Positions 36,238 through 44,393 of a stretch of 64,000 nucleotides of DNA are shown piece by piece. This stretch comes from Cystobacter fuscus DSM 2262. GTDB lineage: Bacteria; Myxococcota; Myxococcia; Myxococcales; Myxococcaceae. Position 1 is the stretch's first letter; each line of letters opens with the position of its first letter. Below the pieces are notes generated by a model that made no database searches, was not told where the DNA came from, and saw only the letters and a program-made list of their open reading frames with translations. The translations under genes were made by a program, and so were the position numbers. The stretch spans positions 124,001-188,000 of the forward strand of contig NZ_ANAH02000006.1 in NCBI RefSeq assembly GCF_000335475.2. The letters are read 5' to 3'.

Positions 36238-37142
36238 GGCCACGCCAGCCCGAGCAGCGGCCACGCCACCATGGCCAGGGTCGCGGTGATCGCGGCGGCC
36301 ACCCGGACCTGGATCCGCCACGAGCCCGGAGGCGCGGGACGCACGCCCACCACCGCGAGCGTCGCGGCCACGGGCACCCACAAGGCCGCCCCCACCTCCA
36401 GCCCCACCGACGCCAGCCCGCGCGGCGCCAGGGCCCAGGTAAGCCCATTGAGCGCCACGATGACCCAGGCGGCCCGCTCACCGCCCACGCGGACCGGCAG
36501 CGTGTGCTTGCCACTGTGCCGATCCGAGGGCTCGTCCGGGAGCGCGGTGGCGATGGAGCACGCGAGGTGGGTGGGCCACAGCATCACCATGAGCGCCCAG
36601 GGGAAGTCCGCGAGCGCTCCGCCCTGCGCGAGGTACCCATACAGCGGCAACACCCCGGCCACGCCCAGCATCTGCAACAGCTCGCCGCCGCCCCGGTAGG
36701 ACAGCCGCAACGGCGGATAGCTGTAAGCCCACAGCAGCGCCACCGCCGCCACCGCCAGGACCCCGAGCAGCGGCGCGCGGTGCACCACCGCCAGCCCCAC
36801 CGACACGCCGACGAGCGCCACCGCGCAGGCGATCGCCGCCCTCCCCAACGCCCTCGGGGAGAGCCGGCCCTCGACCAGCACCCGCGAGCCCCCCGAGAAC
36901 ACCGTCGCCGTGCGGTTGCGGCGATCCGTCTCCTGGTCCGCCCAGTCATTGGCGTAGACGATGAAGAGCTGATCCAACACCCCGAAGAGCTGTACCGCGA
37001 CGAGCGTCCCCACCCGCAACGCGCCGCCCGTCGCGTGCACCGCGATGAACTGCCCGAGCAGCAGCGGAAGCGCGATGTATGACTGGGAGGGCAGCCGCGA
37101 CGCCTGGAGCCAGGCCCCAAGGCGCGCGAGGCCCGGGCTCAC
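36234..37142 (-). CDS. UbiA-family prenyltransferase (MenA-like)
   Basis: A 302-residue integral membrane prenyltransferase. The first Asp-rich motif is NDWADQETD (about residue 56), followed by SGGSRVLVEGRLSPRAL, reminiscent of MenA. A second acidic motif, DEPSDR, lies in the middle loop; AYSYPPLRLSYRGGGE is another family segment. About eight transmembrane helices. It would transfer a polyprenyl chain to an aromatic or isoprenoid acceptor. GTG 37142 overlaps the upstream stop by four bases (GTGA), which fixes the start. It shares the operon with another UbiA and a cyclase-like protein. Confidence 0.85.
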   Translation of the reverse strand: MSPGLARLGAWLQASRLPSQSYIALPLLLGQFIAVHATGGALRVGTLVAVQLFGVLDQLFIVYANDWADQETDRRNRTATVFSGGSRVLVEGRLSPRALGRAAIACAVALVGVSVGLAVVHRAPLLGVLAVAAVALLWAYSYPPLRLSYRGGGELLQMLGVAGVLPLYGYLAQGGALADFPWALMVMLWPTHLACSIATALPDEPSDRHSGKHTLPVRVGGERAAWVIVALNGLTWALAPRGLASVGLEVGAALWVPVAATLAVVGVRPAPPGSWRIQVRVAAAITATLAMVAWPLLGLAWP

Positions 37143-37858
37143 GACGCGTCTTCCCGCGCGAGCCCCAACCGCTCGGCGACCTCGGCGCGCAGCTCGGTGA
37201 AGGGCAGATCCCAGCGGCGCTCGCCATCCAGGCGCCACGCCTTGACCGGGATGAGCTCTTCCCGGGCGAGCACCTGGTGCAGCCGTGCCTCGTCCCGGGG
37301 CTCGCGGCGGAAGGAGAAGGGATTGCGGAAGGTCCGGCCCTCGAGCGGCCCGTACTTGGTGTCGTGGTCCGAGATGAGGTCGCGCAGTTCCTGGAGCCGG
37401 GTCTCCAGGTAGTCGAGGAACGCCGGATCGAAAGGCCCGATGCCCGCGCGCTCCCCGGGCTCGCGCGCCACCCAACGCGCCCAGTCGTAGCCGAACAGGA
37501 AGTCATGGGCGTAGCGGAAGCGCAGCTCGGACTTGTTGCCGAAGCCCCGGCACAACGCCGCCACCCGCCCGGCGAACGCGCGCATCTCGTCCGCGCCCCC
37601 CGCCTTCCACAGGCAACAGGCCAGGTAGTCCAGGTCCCAGAAGATGTTGTCCGGAAAGTCCTCGACGAGCACACCCACCACGTCGGCCAGTCCCTCGGCG
37701 AAGGCCCGCCGCCGCGCCTCCTCTCCCTCCATCAACCGCGCCGCCAGTTCCACCGGTAGCGGCGCGCGCGCGCGGGAGGGATCCAACGAGGCACGCGCCC
37801 CCAACGCGGGCCCCAGGCGCTCCAACCGCGCGAACAGCCTCCGGGCATCAGCGATCAC
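37139..37858 (-). CDS. Unknown protein inside the UbiA operon
   Basis: A 239-residue soluble protein without signal peptide or membrane helix. Segments such as VEDFPDNIFWDLDYLACCLW, RFRYAHDFLFGYDWARWV and ELRDLISDHDTKYGPLEG are distinctive but match no family I know. GTG 37858 overlaps the stop of the first UbiA gene, and its own stop overlaps the second UbiA start, both by four bases, so its dose is tied to both prenyltransferases. Conserved acidic and aromatic residues suggest an enzyme, perhaps acting on the prenyl acceptor, but this is speculation. Confidence 0.75.
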   Translation of the reverse strand: MIADARRLFARLERLGPALGARASLDPSRARAPLPVELAARLMEGEEARRRAFAEGLADVVGVLVEDFPDNIFWDLDYLACCLWKAGGADEMRAFAGRVAALCRGFGNKSELRFRYAHDFLFGYDWARWVAREPGERAGIGPFDPAFLDYLETRLQELRDLISDHDTKYGPLEGRTFRNPFSFRREPRDEARLHQVLAREELIPVKAWRLDGERRWDLPFTELRAEVAERLGLAREDAS

Positions 37859-38781
37859 CGCGCACCTCCCCACCGCCCCATGAGCACCAGCGCGGACAAC
37901 ACCAGCGTGCCCCACCAGATGGCGCGGTGGAGTTCCAACTTGTAGGCCCCTTGCGCCGCGAACGCATTCGTCACCGCTTCCGGGCTCTTGCGCCACGCAC
38001 GCACGCCGAAGAACAGCACCGGGAGCGCCGCCAGGAACCCCAACGTCCCCCTCGAGATCCAGAACACGGCCCCCATGGACAGCAGGCCATCCGAGGCCCG
38101 CCGGACCGCCGAGTTCCCCAGCCACGTGGTGAAGGTGCGCTTGCCTCCGGCACGGTCACTCTCCTCGTCGGACAACCCACTGGCGAGCGCGCTCGCCAGG
38201 CAGAGCGCCAGCAGTCCCGGAGCCCAGGTGCGCAGTGTCCCTGGCGCCCACTGTCCACATTGCGCATAGGCATGCAGCACGGGAAGCACCCCGCCCACGC
38301 CCACCATTTCCAGCAACTCCCCGCCCCCCCGGTAGTTGAGCCGCAGTGGCGGCAGCGTGTAGGCGGCGAAGATGAACAGGCTCAGGGCCGCGAGCGGCAG
38401 GAGCAACGGCCGCGCGAGCACGGCTCCGGCGGCGCCCGCCAACACCAGGGCCCCCACCCCCGCGCCCAACCCCGCCAGCAGCAGGGCCCTCGCGGGGAGG
38501 ATGCCGTCGGGGATCGTCTTCGGCGAACAGCCGCGCGGGAACATGCGGCGCTTGAGGGCATCCACCTCGCGGTCCGCCCAATCGTTGAGCAGCACGATGA
38601 AGGTGATGTCCAACGCCGTCCACAACACGCCCCAGGCGAGCGCGCCCGCCGACCACCGCCCCGCGCTCGCCGCCCCCACCGCCTGTCCGAACAACGCGGG
38701 GACGAACACCTTCGGCCAGCTCGCCGGCTTCAGCGCGTACCACCACCGCCGCGCGGACCCCATCGACTCGACACCCACCAC
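37855..38781 (-). CDS. UbiA-family prenyltransferase
   Basis: A 308-residue membrane prenyltransferase, first gene of the four-gene operon. The diphosphate-binding motif is NDWADREVDALKRR (about residue 66), the second acidic motif DEESDRAGGKR (about 206), with TLPPLRLNYRGGGELLEMVG between. The LNYRGGGELL and LSYRGGGELL segments show that the two UbiA proteins here are related to each other. GTG 38781 is taken because GGAGG lies six bases before it; an ATG at 38763 is possible. The acceptor substrate is unknown; related enzymes elongate lycopene, or prenylate quinone or chlorophyll precursors. Confidence 0.85.
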   Translation of the reverse strand: MVGVESMGSARRWWYALKPASWPKVFVPALFGQAVGAASAGRWSAGALAWGVLWTALDITFIVLLNDWADREVDALKRRMFPRGCSPKTIPDGILPARALLLAGLGAGVGALVLAGAAGAVLARPLLLPLAALSLFIFAAYTLPPLRLNYRGGGELLEMVGVGGVLPVLHAYAQCGQWAPGTLRTWAPGLLALCLASALASGLSDEESDRAGGKRTFTTWLGNSAVRRASDGLLSMGAVFWISRGTLGFLAALPVLFFGVRAWRKSPEAVTNAFAAQGAYKLELHRAIWWGTLVLSALVLMGRWGGAR

Positions 38782-38943
38782 GCAATGCCTCCCGGCGTAC
38801 GACCTCCCTCACCCACTTATAGCGTCGAAACGGGCCGTGCTCGTGTGCCACTTCGTCCACGCTTGCTGTCCGCCGGTGGACACCCCGCGCAAGCGCTTCC
38901 CCGAGAGAACATCGTCCCTATTTTGACCGGACGGAGGTTGGAC

Positions 38944-39159
38944 ATGACGAAGGTCACGGATCAGGCATCGGGTGTCGTCGCGGGCACCCTGGACATCTCC
39001 ACCGAGAGTGAGCAGGACGTCGCGCAACCCACCGACGCGGGCGCGGTGCTCGCCCGCCGCAAGCTCGCCGCAACCCGCGCGAAGAAGGCCGCCGCCCGGG
39101 CCCAGGCGCCCCTGGCGAGCCGCACGGCCACCTCCGGCAAGCTCCGCCAGAAACGTTGA
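38944..39159 (+). CDS. Small basic, probably disordered protein
   Basis: A 71-residue protein starting at ATG 38944 with GGAGG six bases upstream. The N-terminal half is acidic/neutral (MTKVTDQASGVVAGTLDIST) and the C-terminal half is an Arg/Lys/Ala-rich tail (RRKLAATRAKKAAARAQAPL), like a nucleic-acid-binding histone-like tail. No defined domain. It is divergent from the UbiA operon. Function unknown. Confidence 0.6.
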   Translation: MTKVTDQASGVVAGTLDISTESEQDVAQPTDAGAVLARRKLAATRAKKAAARAQAPLASRTATSGKLRQKR

Positions 39160-39312
39160 GGCTCCACGGGTGCGGAGGACGGGAGACACGCTCTGTACTC
39201 CAGTCCACTGTCGCTCAACTTCCCCGTGCACGTGGCCGGAGCCTCCCTAGATTCCGCCGCCGATGTCACCCCGGAGCGGTGAGGCCGGGGCCACACCACA
39301 GAGGAGCGAACC

Positions 39313-39519
39313 ATGACGAGGAAGGCACTGTTGGCCGTGACGCTGGGAACGCTGCTGGCCGGTAGCGTGGGCTGCCACCGCAACACGCGTGAGCGCGCCG
39401 AGGACACCGCCGAGGAGGCCGCCGACAAGGTCGAGGACACCGCCGAGAAGGCCGGCGACAAGGCCGAGGACGCCGCCGAGAAGGCCGGCGACAAGATCGA
39501 GGACGCGACCGACAAGTAG
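39313..39519 (+). CDS. Small lipoprotein with coiled-coil repeats
   Basis: A 68-residue lipoprotein: MTRKALLAVTLGTLLAGSVG then the lipobox Cys. The mature 48 residues are an amphipathic helix of repeated 11-residue units (AEDTAEEAADK, VEDTAEKAGDK, AEDAAEKAGDK, IEDATDK), resembling YtxH/LEA-type repeats or Lpp-like helices. It may coat or tether the envelope. GGAG lies about six bases before ATG 39313. Confidence 0.75.
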   Translation: MTRKALLAVTLGTLLAGSVGCHRNTRERAEDTAEEAADKVEDTAEKAGDKAEDAAEKAGDKIEDATDK

Positions 39520-39582
39520 TCGGGCGGGAAGGCGAGCAGCCCGGAAAAGGCGGAGCGCGGGACCCGATGGTAGAACCGGGCC

Positions 39583-40296
39583 ATGCACTCCGCCTTTTGC
39601 GTGCTCGCCCTGCTGCTCGCGGCCGGTGAGACCCCGGACCCGAAGCCCGCGTCCGTCGAGGTCCCCGCGCTCGAAGTGGACGTGAACTTCCTCTGTCCGT
39701 CCCTCGCCACCCAGAGCCTCCTGCTCACCCCGAAGGCCCAGGCCCAGGTGAAGGTGCCCGAGTCCTGCCCGGACGCCGGAGCCGACTGGCGCTTCACCCT
39801 CCACTGTCCCGAGGACACCTGCTCGGGCGTCATCCGGACCGCCCAGGGCGCCATCGCCCTCGTGCAAGGCCCCCGCAAGCAGCTCCAGGTGAAACCCCTG
39901 GCCAAGGAGCACGCCCCCACCCTGGACCTCCTGGCGCTGAAGATCACCGGCCAGTACGCCCTGACGATGCCCTCGGCCGAGGAGCACCAGCGACCCGTGC
40001 AACTGCTGCTCCAGCACCCCGCCGTCACCGGCGTGTACACGCTCTCTTCCTCGGAGCACATTCCCGTGGTGTTCGAGCTGGGCGGCAAGCGCCTCGTGCT
40101 CAACTCCGAGGTGCAGTGGACCGAGGACGAGCGCGTGCACCTGCGGCTGCGGAACACGAAAGGCGCGCTCCTGTTCGACGGGACGCTCGCCTTGAAGGAG
40201 CAGCGGGAGCTGGACTGCCAGCGGCTGGACGGCTTCTGCCAGGGCTCGCTGAAGCTCTGGGTGCGCGAGTACCAGGCCCTGCCCATCCAGCCGTAA
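39583..40296 (+). CDS. Secreted hypothetical protein
   Basis: A 237-residue protein with a short signal peptide (MHSAFCVLALLLAAGE) and no lipobox, so probably periplasmic. Several cysteine pairs (LCPSLA, ESCPDAG, LHCPEDTC, ELDCQRL, GFCQGSL) suggest disulfides. The body is beta-rich with VVFELGGKRLVLNSEVQWTE as the clearest segment. No family is recognised. Confidence 0.65.
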   Translation: MHSAFCVLALLLAAGETPDPKPASVEVPALEVDVNFLCPSLATQSLLLTPKAQAQVKVPESCPDAGADWRFTLHCPEDTCSGVIRTAQGAIALVQGPRKQLQVKPLAKEHAPTLDLLALKITGQYALTMPSAEEHQRPVQLLLQHPAVTGVYTLSSSEHIPVVFELGGKRLVLNSEVQWTEDERVHLRLRNTKGALLFDGTLALKEQRELDCQRLDGFCQGSLKLWVREYQALPIQP

Positions 40297-40298
40297 TG

Positions 40299-40315
40299 CG
40301 GCCCGAGGCGGGCCG
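40299..40315. terminator. Short GC hairpin between convergent genes
   Basis: CGGCCC at 40299-40304 and GGGCCG at 40310-40315 form a 6-bp stem with a five-base loop immediately after the secreted-protein stop and just before the fxsA 3' end. Likely a weak bidirectional terminator; there is no T-run. Confidence 0.45.
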
Positions 40316-40316
40316 G

Positions 40317-40853
40317 CTACTTCGGCCCCTTCTCCTCGGTGAACTCGGCATCCACCTCGGGGCCCGCGCCGCGCTCGATGCGGGGCTGGCGGGGGGCCTG
40401 TTGTGGAGGAAAGGGCGGCTCCACCGGGGGCGGCCCGAACGGACCGCCGGGAAAGGGACCCGTCGAGAACGTCGTCACGCGGATGGAGCCGGACGCCATG
40501 CGGCGCTCGACGCCCCGGCGCACCCAGCGGGCCACGACGCGGCGCGTGGGCGGCAGAAGCAGGAGCACGCCCAGCACGTCGGACACCACGCCCGGAATCA
40601 CCAACAGCAGGCCCCCCGCGAGGACGAGCACGCCCCCCAGCAGCCCTTCCTCGGGCACCCGGCGCTGGGCCACGGACTCCTGCCAGCGGCGCAGCACCCG
40701 CAGCCCCTCCCTCCGGGCCAACGAGGCACCAATCACCCCCGAGAGCAGCACCAGGGCGAGCATGGGCACGACGCCCACCTCGCGGGCGATGAGCGACAAC
40801 AGGTACAGCTCCACGAACGGCAGGAGCACGAGCGGTAGGAGGAACCTGGACAC
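40317..40853 (-). CDS. fxsA: FxsA-family membrane protein
   Basis: A 178-residue inner-membrane protein with the FxsA layout: LLLPFVELYLLSLIAREVGV at the start, GVIGASLARREGLRVLRRWQ in the cytoplasmic loop and GGLLLVIPGVVSDVLGVLLL as the second hydrophobic block, then a Pro/Gly-rich tail (about 60 residues) longer than in E. coli. FxsA relieves exclusion of phage T7 by the F plasmid in E. coli; its normal role is unknown. The start is GTG at 40853. Confidence 0.85.
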   Translation of the reverse strand: MSRFLLPLVLLPFVELYLLSLIAREVGVVPMLALVLLSGVIGASLARREGLRVLRRWQESVAQRRVPEEGLLGGVLVLAGGLLLVIPGVVSDVLGVLLLLPPTRRVVARWVRRGVERRMASGSIRVTTFSTGPFPGGPFGPPPVEPPFPPQQAPRQPRIERGAGPEVDAEFTEEKGPK

Positions 40854-40909
40854 CCGCCCAACCTAATGCCCCTGGCCCCCGCACGCCCGTGAAGACGACC
40901 GCGCGGCGC

Positions 40910-41428
40910 TCACTCTCCGTTGAGCTGGCCCCCCATCCAGTTGACCACCAGGTACAGCACGAAGAAGAAGCCCAGCACGGTCAGCACCCACCGGGTGGTC
41001 GGCTGGAAGCCCTGGTTCTCCGTCGCCGAGGGCATGGGCATGGCCGAGGCCAGTCCGAGCATCTCACTCGCGTAGCGGGCCGTGCGCTGGTACTGGTCCG
41101 CCACTACCTGCGCGTCGTGAGCGGACAGCTCGCGCCCGAGCTGGGGATCGAACAGGCGCACCTCGGCCTCCTTCGCCAGCTCCGCGGCCTGGGACACCAC
41201 CTCGCGCACCAGGGTGTCCCGGTCCGACAGCGGCACGCGCACCTCGGTGGCCACCCACTGGCCGCCCTCGCGCAGCGGGTGCACCTCCACCGAGCCCTGT
41301 TCCAGGTGCCAGGCATGCCCTCCGCCTGGCAGGGCCTTCGCCCCCCGGGCAACCAGGAGCGACTCGAGCCGGGCGCCATCGAAAGGAGTCCCGGGGACCA
41401 TGGATTGAAGGAGCAGGTCGTATCTCAC
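40910..41428 (-). CDS. Tail-anchored hypothetical protein
   Basis: A 172-residue protein: a soluble N-terminal part (RYDLLLQSMVPGTPFDGARL, SVEVHPLREGGQWVATEVRV, REVVSQAAELAKEAEVRLFD) and one C-terminal membrane helix (WVLTVLGFFFVLYLVVNWMG), so it is probably tail-anchored facing the cytoplasm. No known function. GTG 41428 is used; the in-frame ATG 41458 would overlap the divergent rlmI-like start. A TATACT about 13 bases before the GTG could be its -10 element, giving a very short leader. Confidence 0.65.
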   Translation of the reverse strand: MRYDLLLQSMVPGTPFDGARLESLLVARGAKALPGGGHAWHLEQGSVEVHPLREGGQWVATEVRVPLSDRDTLVREVVSQAAELAKEAEVRLFDPQLGRELSAHDAQVVADQYQRTARYASEMLGLASAMPMPSATENQGFQPTTRWVLTVLGFFFVLYLVVNWMGGQLNGE

Positions 41429-41456
41429 GCGGGTTGGAGTATACGCGCCTGAAGCC

Positions 41457-42749
41457 ATGCCCAAGCCCCCCTTCGGTCCCCGTCCTGATCGCCGCCCCGG
41501 TCCCGCCCCCGCCGGGCGCAAACGCCCCTCGCACCGCCCCGAGCAGGTCGCCCCGGATCGCACCACGCCGGACATCGGGCCGGATGGGCTGCCCCAGGTG
41601 TCGCTCGTGCGCCGGGGCGTCGAGCGCTGGCAGGCGGGCCATCCGTGGATCTACCGCGCCGACCTCAACGGCGACCCCGCCCTGGAGGGCGGCGAGGTGG
41701 TGCGCGTGGTGGACGGGCGGGGCTGGTTCCTCGGCAAGGCCTTCTATTCCAAGCAGTCGAAGATCTCCCTGCGCTGGCTGTCCTACGAGGACGTGCCGGT
41801 GGACACGGACTTCTTCCGCCAGCGCCTGGCCCTCGCGGACGCGATGCGCCAGCGCGCCCTGCCCGGCGAGACCACGTACCGCGTGGTGCACGGCGAGGCG
41901 GACCTGTTGCCCGGGCTCGTGGTGGACCGCTACGGCGACTGCCTGAGCGTGCAGTTCCTCACCCCCGGCACCGAGCAGCGCAAGGCCCTGTTCGTGGAGC
42001 TGCTCACCGAGCTGTTCAAGCCCCGCGCCATCGTCAACCGCTCGGACGTGGGCGTGCGCGCGCTGGAGGGGCTGCCCCAGGAGAAGGGCGTGCTCACGGG
42101 CTCGCTGCCCGGGCCCGTGGCCTATGACGAGGGGCTGGTGCGCGTGCGCGCGGACCTGTTGGAGGGACAGAAGACGGGCTCGTTCCTGGACCAGCGGGAG
42201 AACCACGTCATGGCGTCACAGTACGCCTTCGGCGAGGCGCTGGATTGCTTCTCCTACGTGGGCGGCTTCGCGCTGCAACTGGCCACCCGGGCCAAGCATG
42301 TCACGGCGGTGGAGATCTCGGACGTGGCGGCGGCCCAGCTGCGCGCGAACGCGGCGGCCAACAAGCTCTCCAACGTGGACGTGGTGGTGGCCAACGCCTT
42401 CGACTACCTGCGCGACACGCTGGACGAGGGCAAGCGCTTCGACACCATCGTGTTGGACCCGCCCTCGTTCGCCAAGAACAAGGACGCCATCGCCGGAGCG
42501 CTGCGCGGCTACAAGGAGATCAACCTGCGCGCCATCCAGCTCTTGCGGCCGGGCGGCTACCTCATCTCCGCGAGCTGCACGTACCACATCGACGAGCAGG
42601 GCTTCGAGGACATGCTGGCCTCGGCGGCGGCGGACGCGAAGCGGCGGGTGCAGATCGTCGAGAAGCGGGGCGCGGGCAAGGATCACCCCGTGTTGTTGAA
42701 CCTGCGCGAGACGCGCTACCTCAAGTGCTTCGTGCTGCGGGTGCTCTGA
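41457..42749 (+). CDS. rlmI: RlmI-like 23S rRNA (cytosine-5) methyltransferase
   Basis: A 430-residue protein: a disordered Pro/Arg-rich N-terminus (about 40 residues), a PUA RNA-binding domain (SLVRRGVERWQAGHPWIYRA, then GRGWFLGKAFYSKQSKISLR), an EEHD-like middle domain (EADLLPGLVVDRYGD) and the methyltransferase domain with ALDCFSYVGGFALQLA, the acidic AVEISDVAAAQ and the LDPPSFAKNK catalytic motif. The usual active cysteine lies in SASCTYHID. RlmI methylates C1962 of 23S rRNA. Other members of this COG1092 family have unknown targets. Confidence 0.85.
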   Translation: MPKPPFGPRPDRRPGPAPAGRKRPSHRPEQVAPDRTTPDIGPDGLPQVSLVRRGVERWQAGHPWIYRADLNGDPALEGGEVVRVVDGRGWFLGKAFYSKQSKISLRWLSYEDVPVDTDFFRQRLALADAMRQRALPGETTYRVVHGEADLLPGLVVDRYGDCLSVQFLTPGTEQRKALFVELLTELFKPRAIVNRSDVGVRALEGLPQEKGVLTGSLPGPVAYDEGLVRVRADLLEGQKTGSFLDQRENHVMASQYAFGEALDCFSYVGGFALQLATRAKHVTAVEISDVAAAQLRANAAANKLSNVDVVVANAFDYLRDTLDEGKRFDTIVLDPPSFAKNKDAIAGALRGYKEINLRAIQLLRPGGYLISASCTYHIDEQGFEDMLASAAADAKRRVQIVEKRGAGKDHPVLLNLRETRYLKCFVLRVL

Positions 42750-42756
42750 GGACTCC

Positions 42757-43272
42757 ATGCGCGGCCGGGACTGGGACGACGAGGGCGGCGAGGAGGGCGA
42801 CGAGCGGCCCTCGTCCGGGGGCACCCACGAGGAGGAGCGGGCGCTCAAGGAGCTGCGCACCGTCTACCGGCAGGCGGACGCGGCCTACGCCCCCTTCTCC
42901 TGCCCGGCCAGTGGCGAGTGCTGCCAGCTCGCCAAGACGCGGCGCCAGCCCTGGCTGTGGTGGCCCGAGTGGCTCTTGCTCGCGCGCCGCCACCCGCTGC
43001 CCCCGCCCCGGAAGGACGGAGGCTGTCCCTACCTGGACGCCGAGGGCCGACGCTGCACCGTGTACGCGGACCGGCCCTTCGGCTGCCGCACCTTCTTCTG
43101 CGAGCGCATCCGGGGCCCGGCCCGCCAGCCCGCGGACACGGTGACCACCCTGCTGGTGCGCCTGGAGCGCATCTCCCAGCGCCTGATGCCCACGTTGACG
43201 GGCCCCCGGGAGCTGCTCGACTGGCACGCGGAGGCCCTCTCCGGAAACGGGCCCGAGGAGGAGGAGCCATGA
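42757..43272 (+). CDS. YkgJ-family cysteine-cluster protein
   Basis: A 171-residue protein with the YkgJ-type cluster: CPASGECCQLAK, GGCPYLDAEGRRCTVYADRP and FGCRTFFCERIRG, eight or nine cysteines thought to hold zinc or an iron-sulfur centre. An acidic, disordered start (first 25 residues) precedes it. ATG 42757 has GAGG five bases upstream, seven bases after the rlmI-like stop; the 3' end overlaps the glycerate kinase start by four bases, so these three genes probably form an operon. The function of the family is not known. Confidence 0.8.
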   Translation: MRGRDWDDEGGEEGDERPSSGGTHEEERALKELRTVYRQADAAYAPFSCPASGECCQLAKTRRQPWLWWPEWLLLARRHPLPPPRKDGGCPYLDAEGRRCTVYADRPFGCRTFFCERIRGPARQPADTVTTLLVRLERISQRLMPTLTGPRELLDWHAEALSGNGPEEEEP

Positions 43273-44378
43273 GCCGTTGGCTCGTCGCTCCGCAGGAGTT
43301 CAAGGGCACCCTCACGGCCACCGAGGCCGCCACCGCCCTCGCCGAGGGGCTGCGCCAGGGCGCGCCCGGGGTGGAGCTGGACGTGGCGCCACTCGCGGAT
43401 GGAGGGCCCGGCACGGTGGACGCGCTCCTCACCGGCGTGGGCGGAGAGCGCGTGGTCCGCACCGTCACCGGCCCCCTCGGCCAGCCCGTACGAGCCACCT
43501 ATGGCGTGTTGGACGGGGGACGCACCGCCGTCATCGAGATGGCCGCCGCCTCGGGCCTGTCGCTGCTCGCCGCCGGGGAGCGGGACGCGCGGCGCGCCTC
43601 CACCACCGGAACGGGCGAGTTGATGCGCGACGCGCTGGAGCGGGGCTGCCAGCGGCTCATCCTCGGCCTCGGGGGAAGCGCCACCACCGATGGAGGCAGC
43701 GGGGCACTCACGGCGCTCGGCTGGCGCTTCCTCGACGCGAGCGGCACTCCCCTCCCCCTGGGAGGCGCGGCGCTCCAACGGCTCGCCCGCGTGGACGCGA
43801 GCGGCGCCCATCCCCGGCTCGCCGAGGTGGAGTTGCTCGTGGCCACGGACGTCACCTCGCCGCTGTTGGGAGCGGATGGAGCCGCGCGCCTCTTCGGCCC
43901 CCAGAAGGGCGCGGACGCAGCGGCCGTGGAGGAGCTGGAAGCGGCCCTGGCCCACTTCGCCGAGGTCCTCTCGCCCGGCCTCGCCCAGACATCGGGAGGC
44001 GGCGCGGCGGGAGGGTTCGGCTATGGCCTGGTGGCGCTGGCTCGGGGGAGGATCGTCTCCGGGTACACGCTGGTGGCGCGGACGCTGCGGTTGTCCGAGC
44101 GACTCGCCGCCGCACAGGCCGTGCTCACCGGGGAAGGCCGCTTCGACCGGCAGACCGCGCTCGGCAAGGGCCCGGGAGCCCTGGCGAAGGAGGCCCGGGC
44201 GCTCGGCCGGCGCACGGTGATGTTCGCGGGCCAGGTCACTCCGGACGCGAGCGCGGAGGGCTCTCCGTTCGACGAGGTCATCGACCTCTCCGCCCGGAAG
44301 GACTCGGAGACCTCCGCCGCCGAGTCCTTGCGCCAGGCTGGCGCTCGGTGGGCGGCCCACCACGCCCGGACCCCCTGA
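43269..44378 (+). CDS. Glycerate kinase (GlxK/GarK family)
   Basis: A 369-residue glycerate kinase: APQEFKGTLTATEAATALAE and LADGGPGTVDALLT at the start, ATYGVLDGGRTAVIEMAAAS, the glycine-rich LILGLGGSATTDGGSGAL, the ATDVTSPLLG substrate segment and LTGEGRFDRQTALGKGP near the end. It makes 2-phosphoglycerate (or 3-phosphoglycerate in some members) from glycerate and ATP, feeding glyoxylate or serine carbon into glycolysis. The ATG overlaps the upstream stop by four bases. Confidence 0.9.
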   Translation: MSRWLVAPQEFKGTLTATEAATALAEGLRQGAPGVELDVAPLADGGPGTVDALLTGVGGERVVRTVTGPLGQPVRATYGVLDGGRTAVIEMAAASGLSLLAAGERDARRASTTGTGELMRDALERGCQRLILGLGGSATTDGGSGALTALGWRFLDASGTPLPLGGAALQRLARVDASGAHPRLAEVELLVATDVTSPLLGADGAARLFGPQKGADAAAVEELEAALAHFAEVLSPGLAQTSGGGAAGGFGYGLVALARGRIVSGYTLVARTLRLSERLAAAQAVLTGEGRFDRQTALGKGPGALAKEARALGRRTVMFAGQVTPDASAEGSPFDEVIDLSARKDSETSAAESLRQAGARWAAHHARTP

Positions 44379-44393
44379 GTCCCGTCCCCGTCT

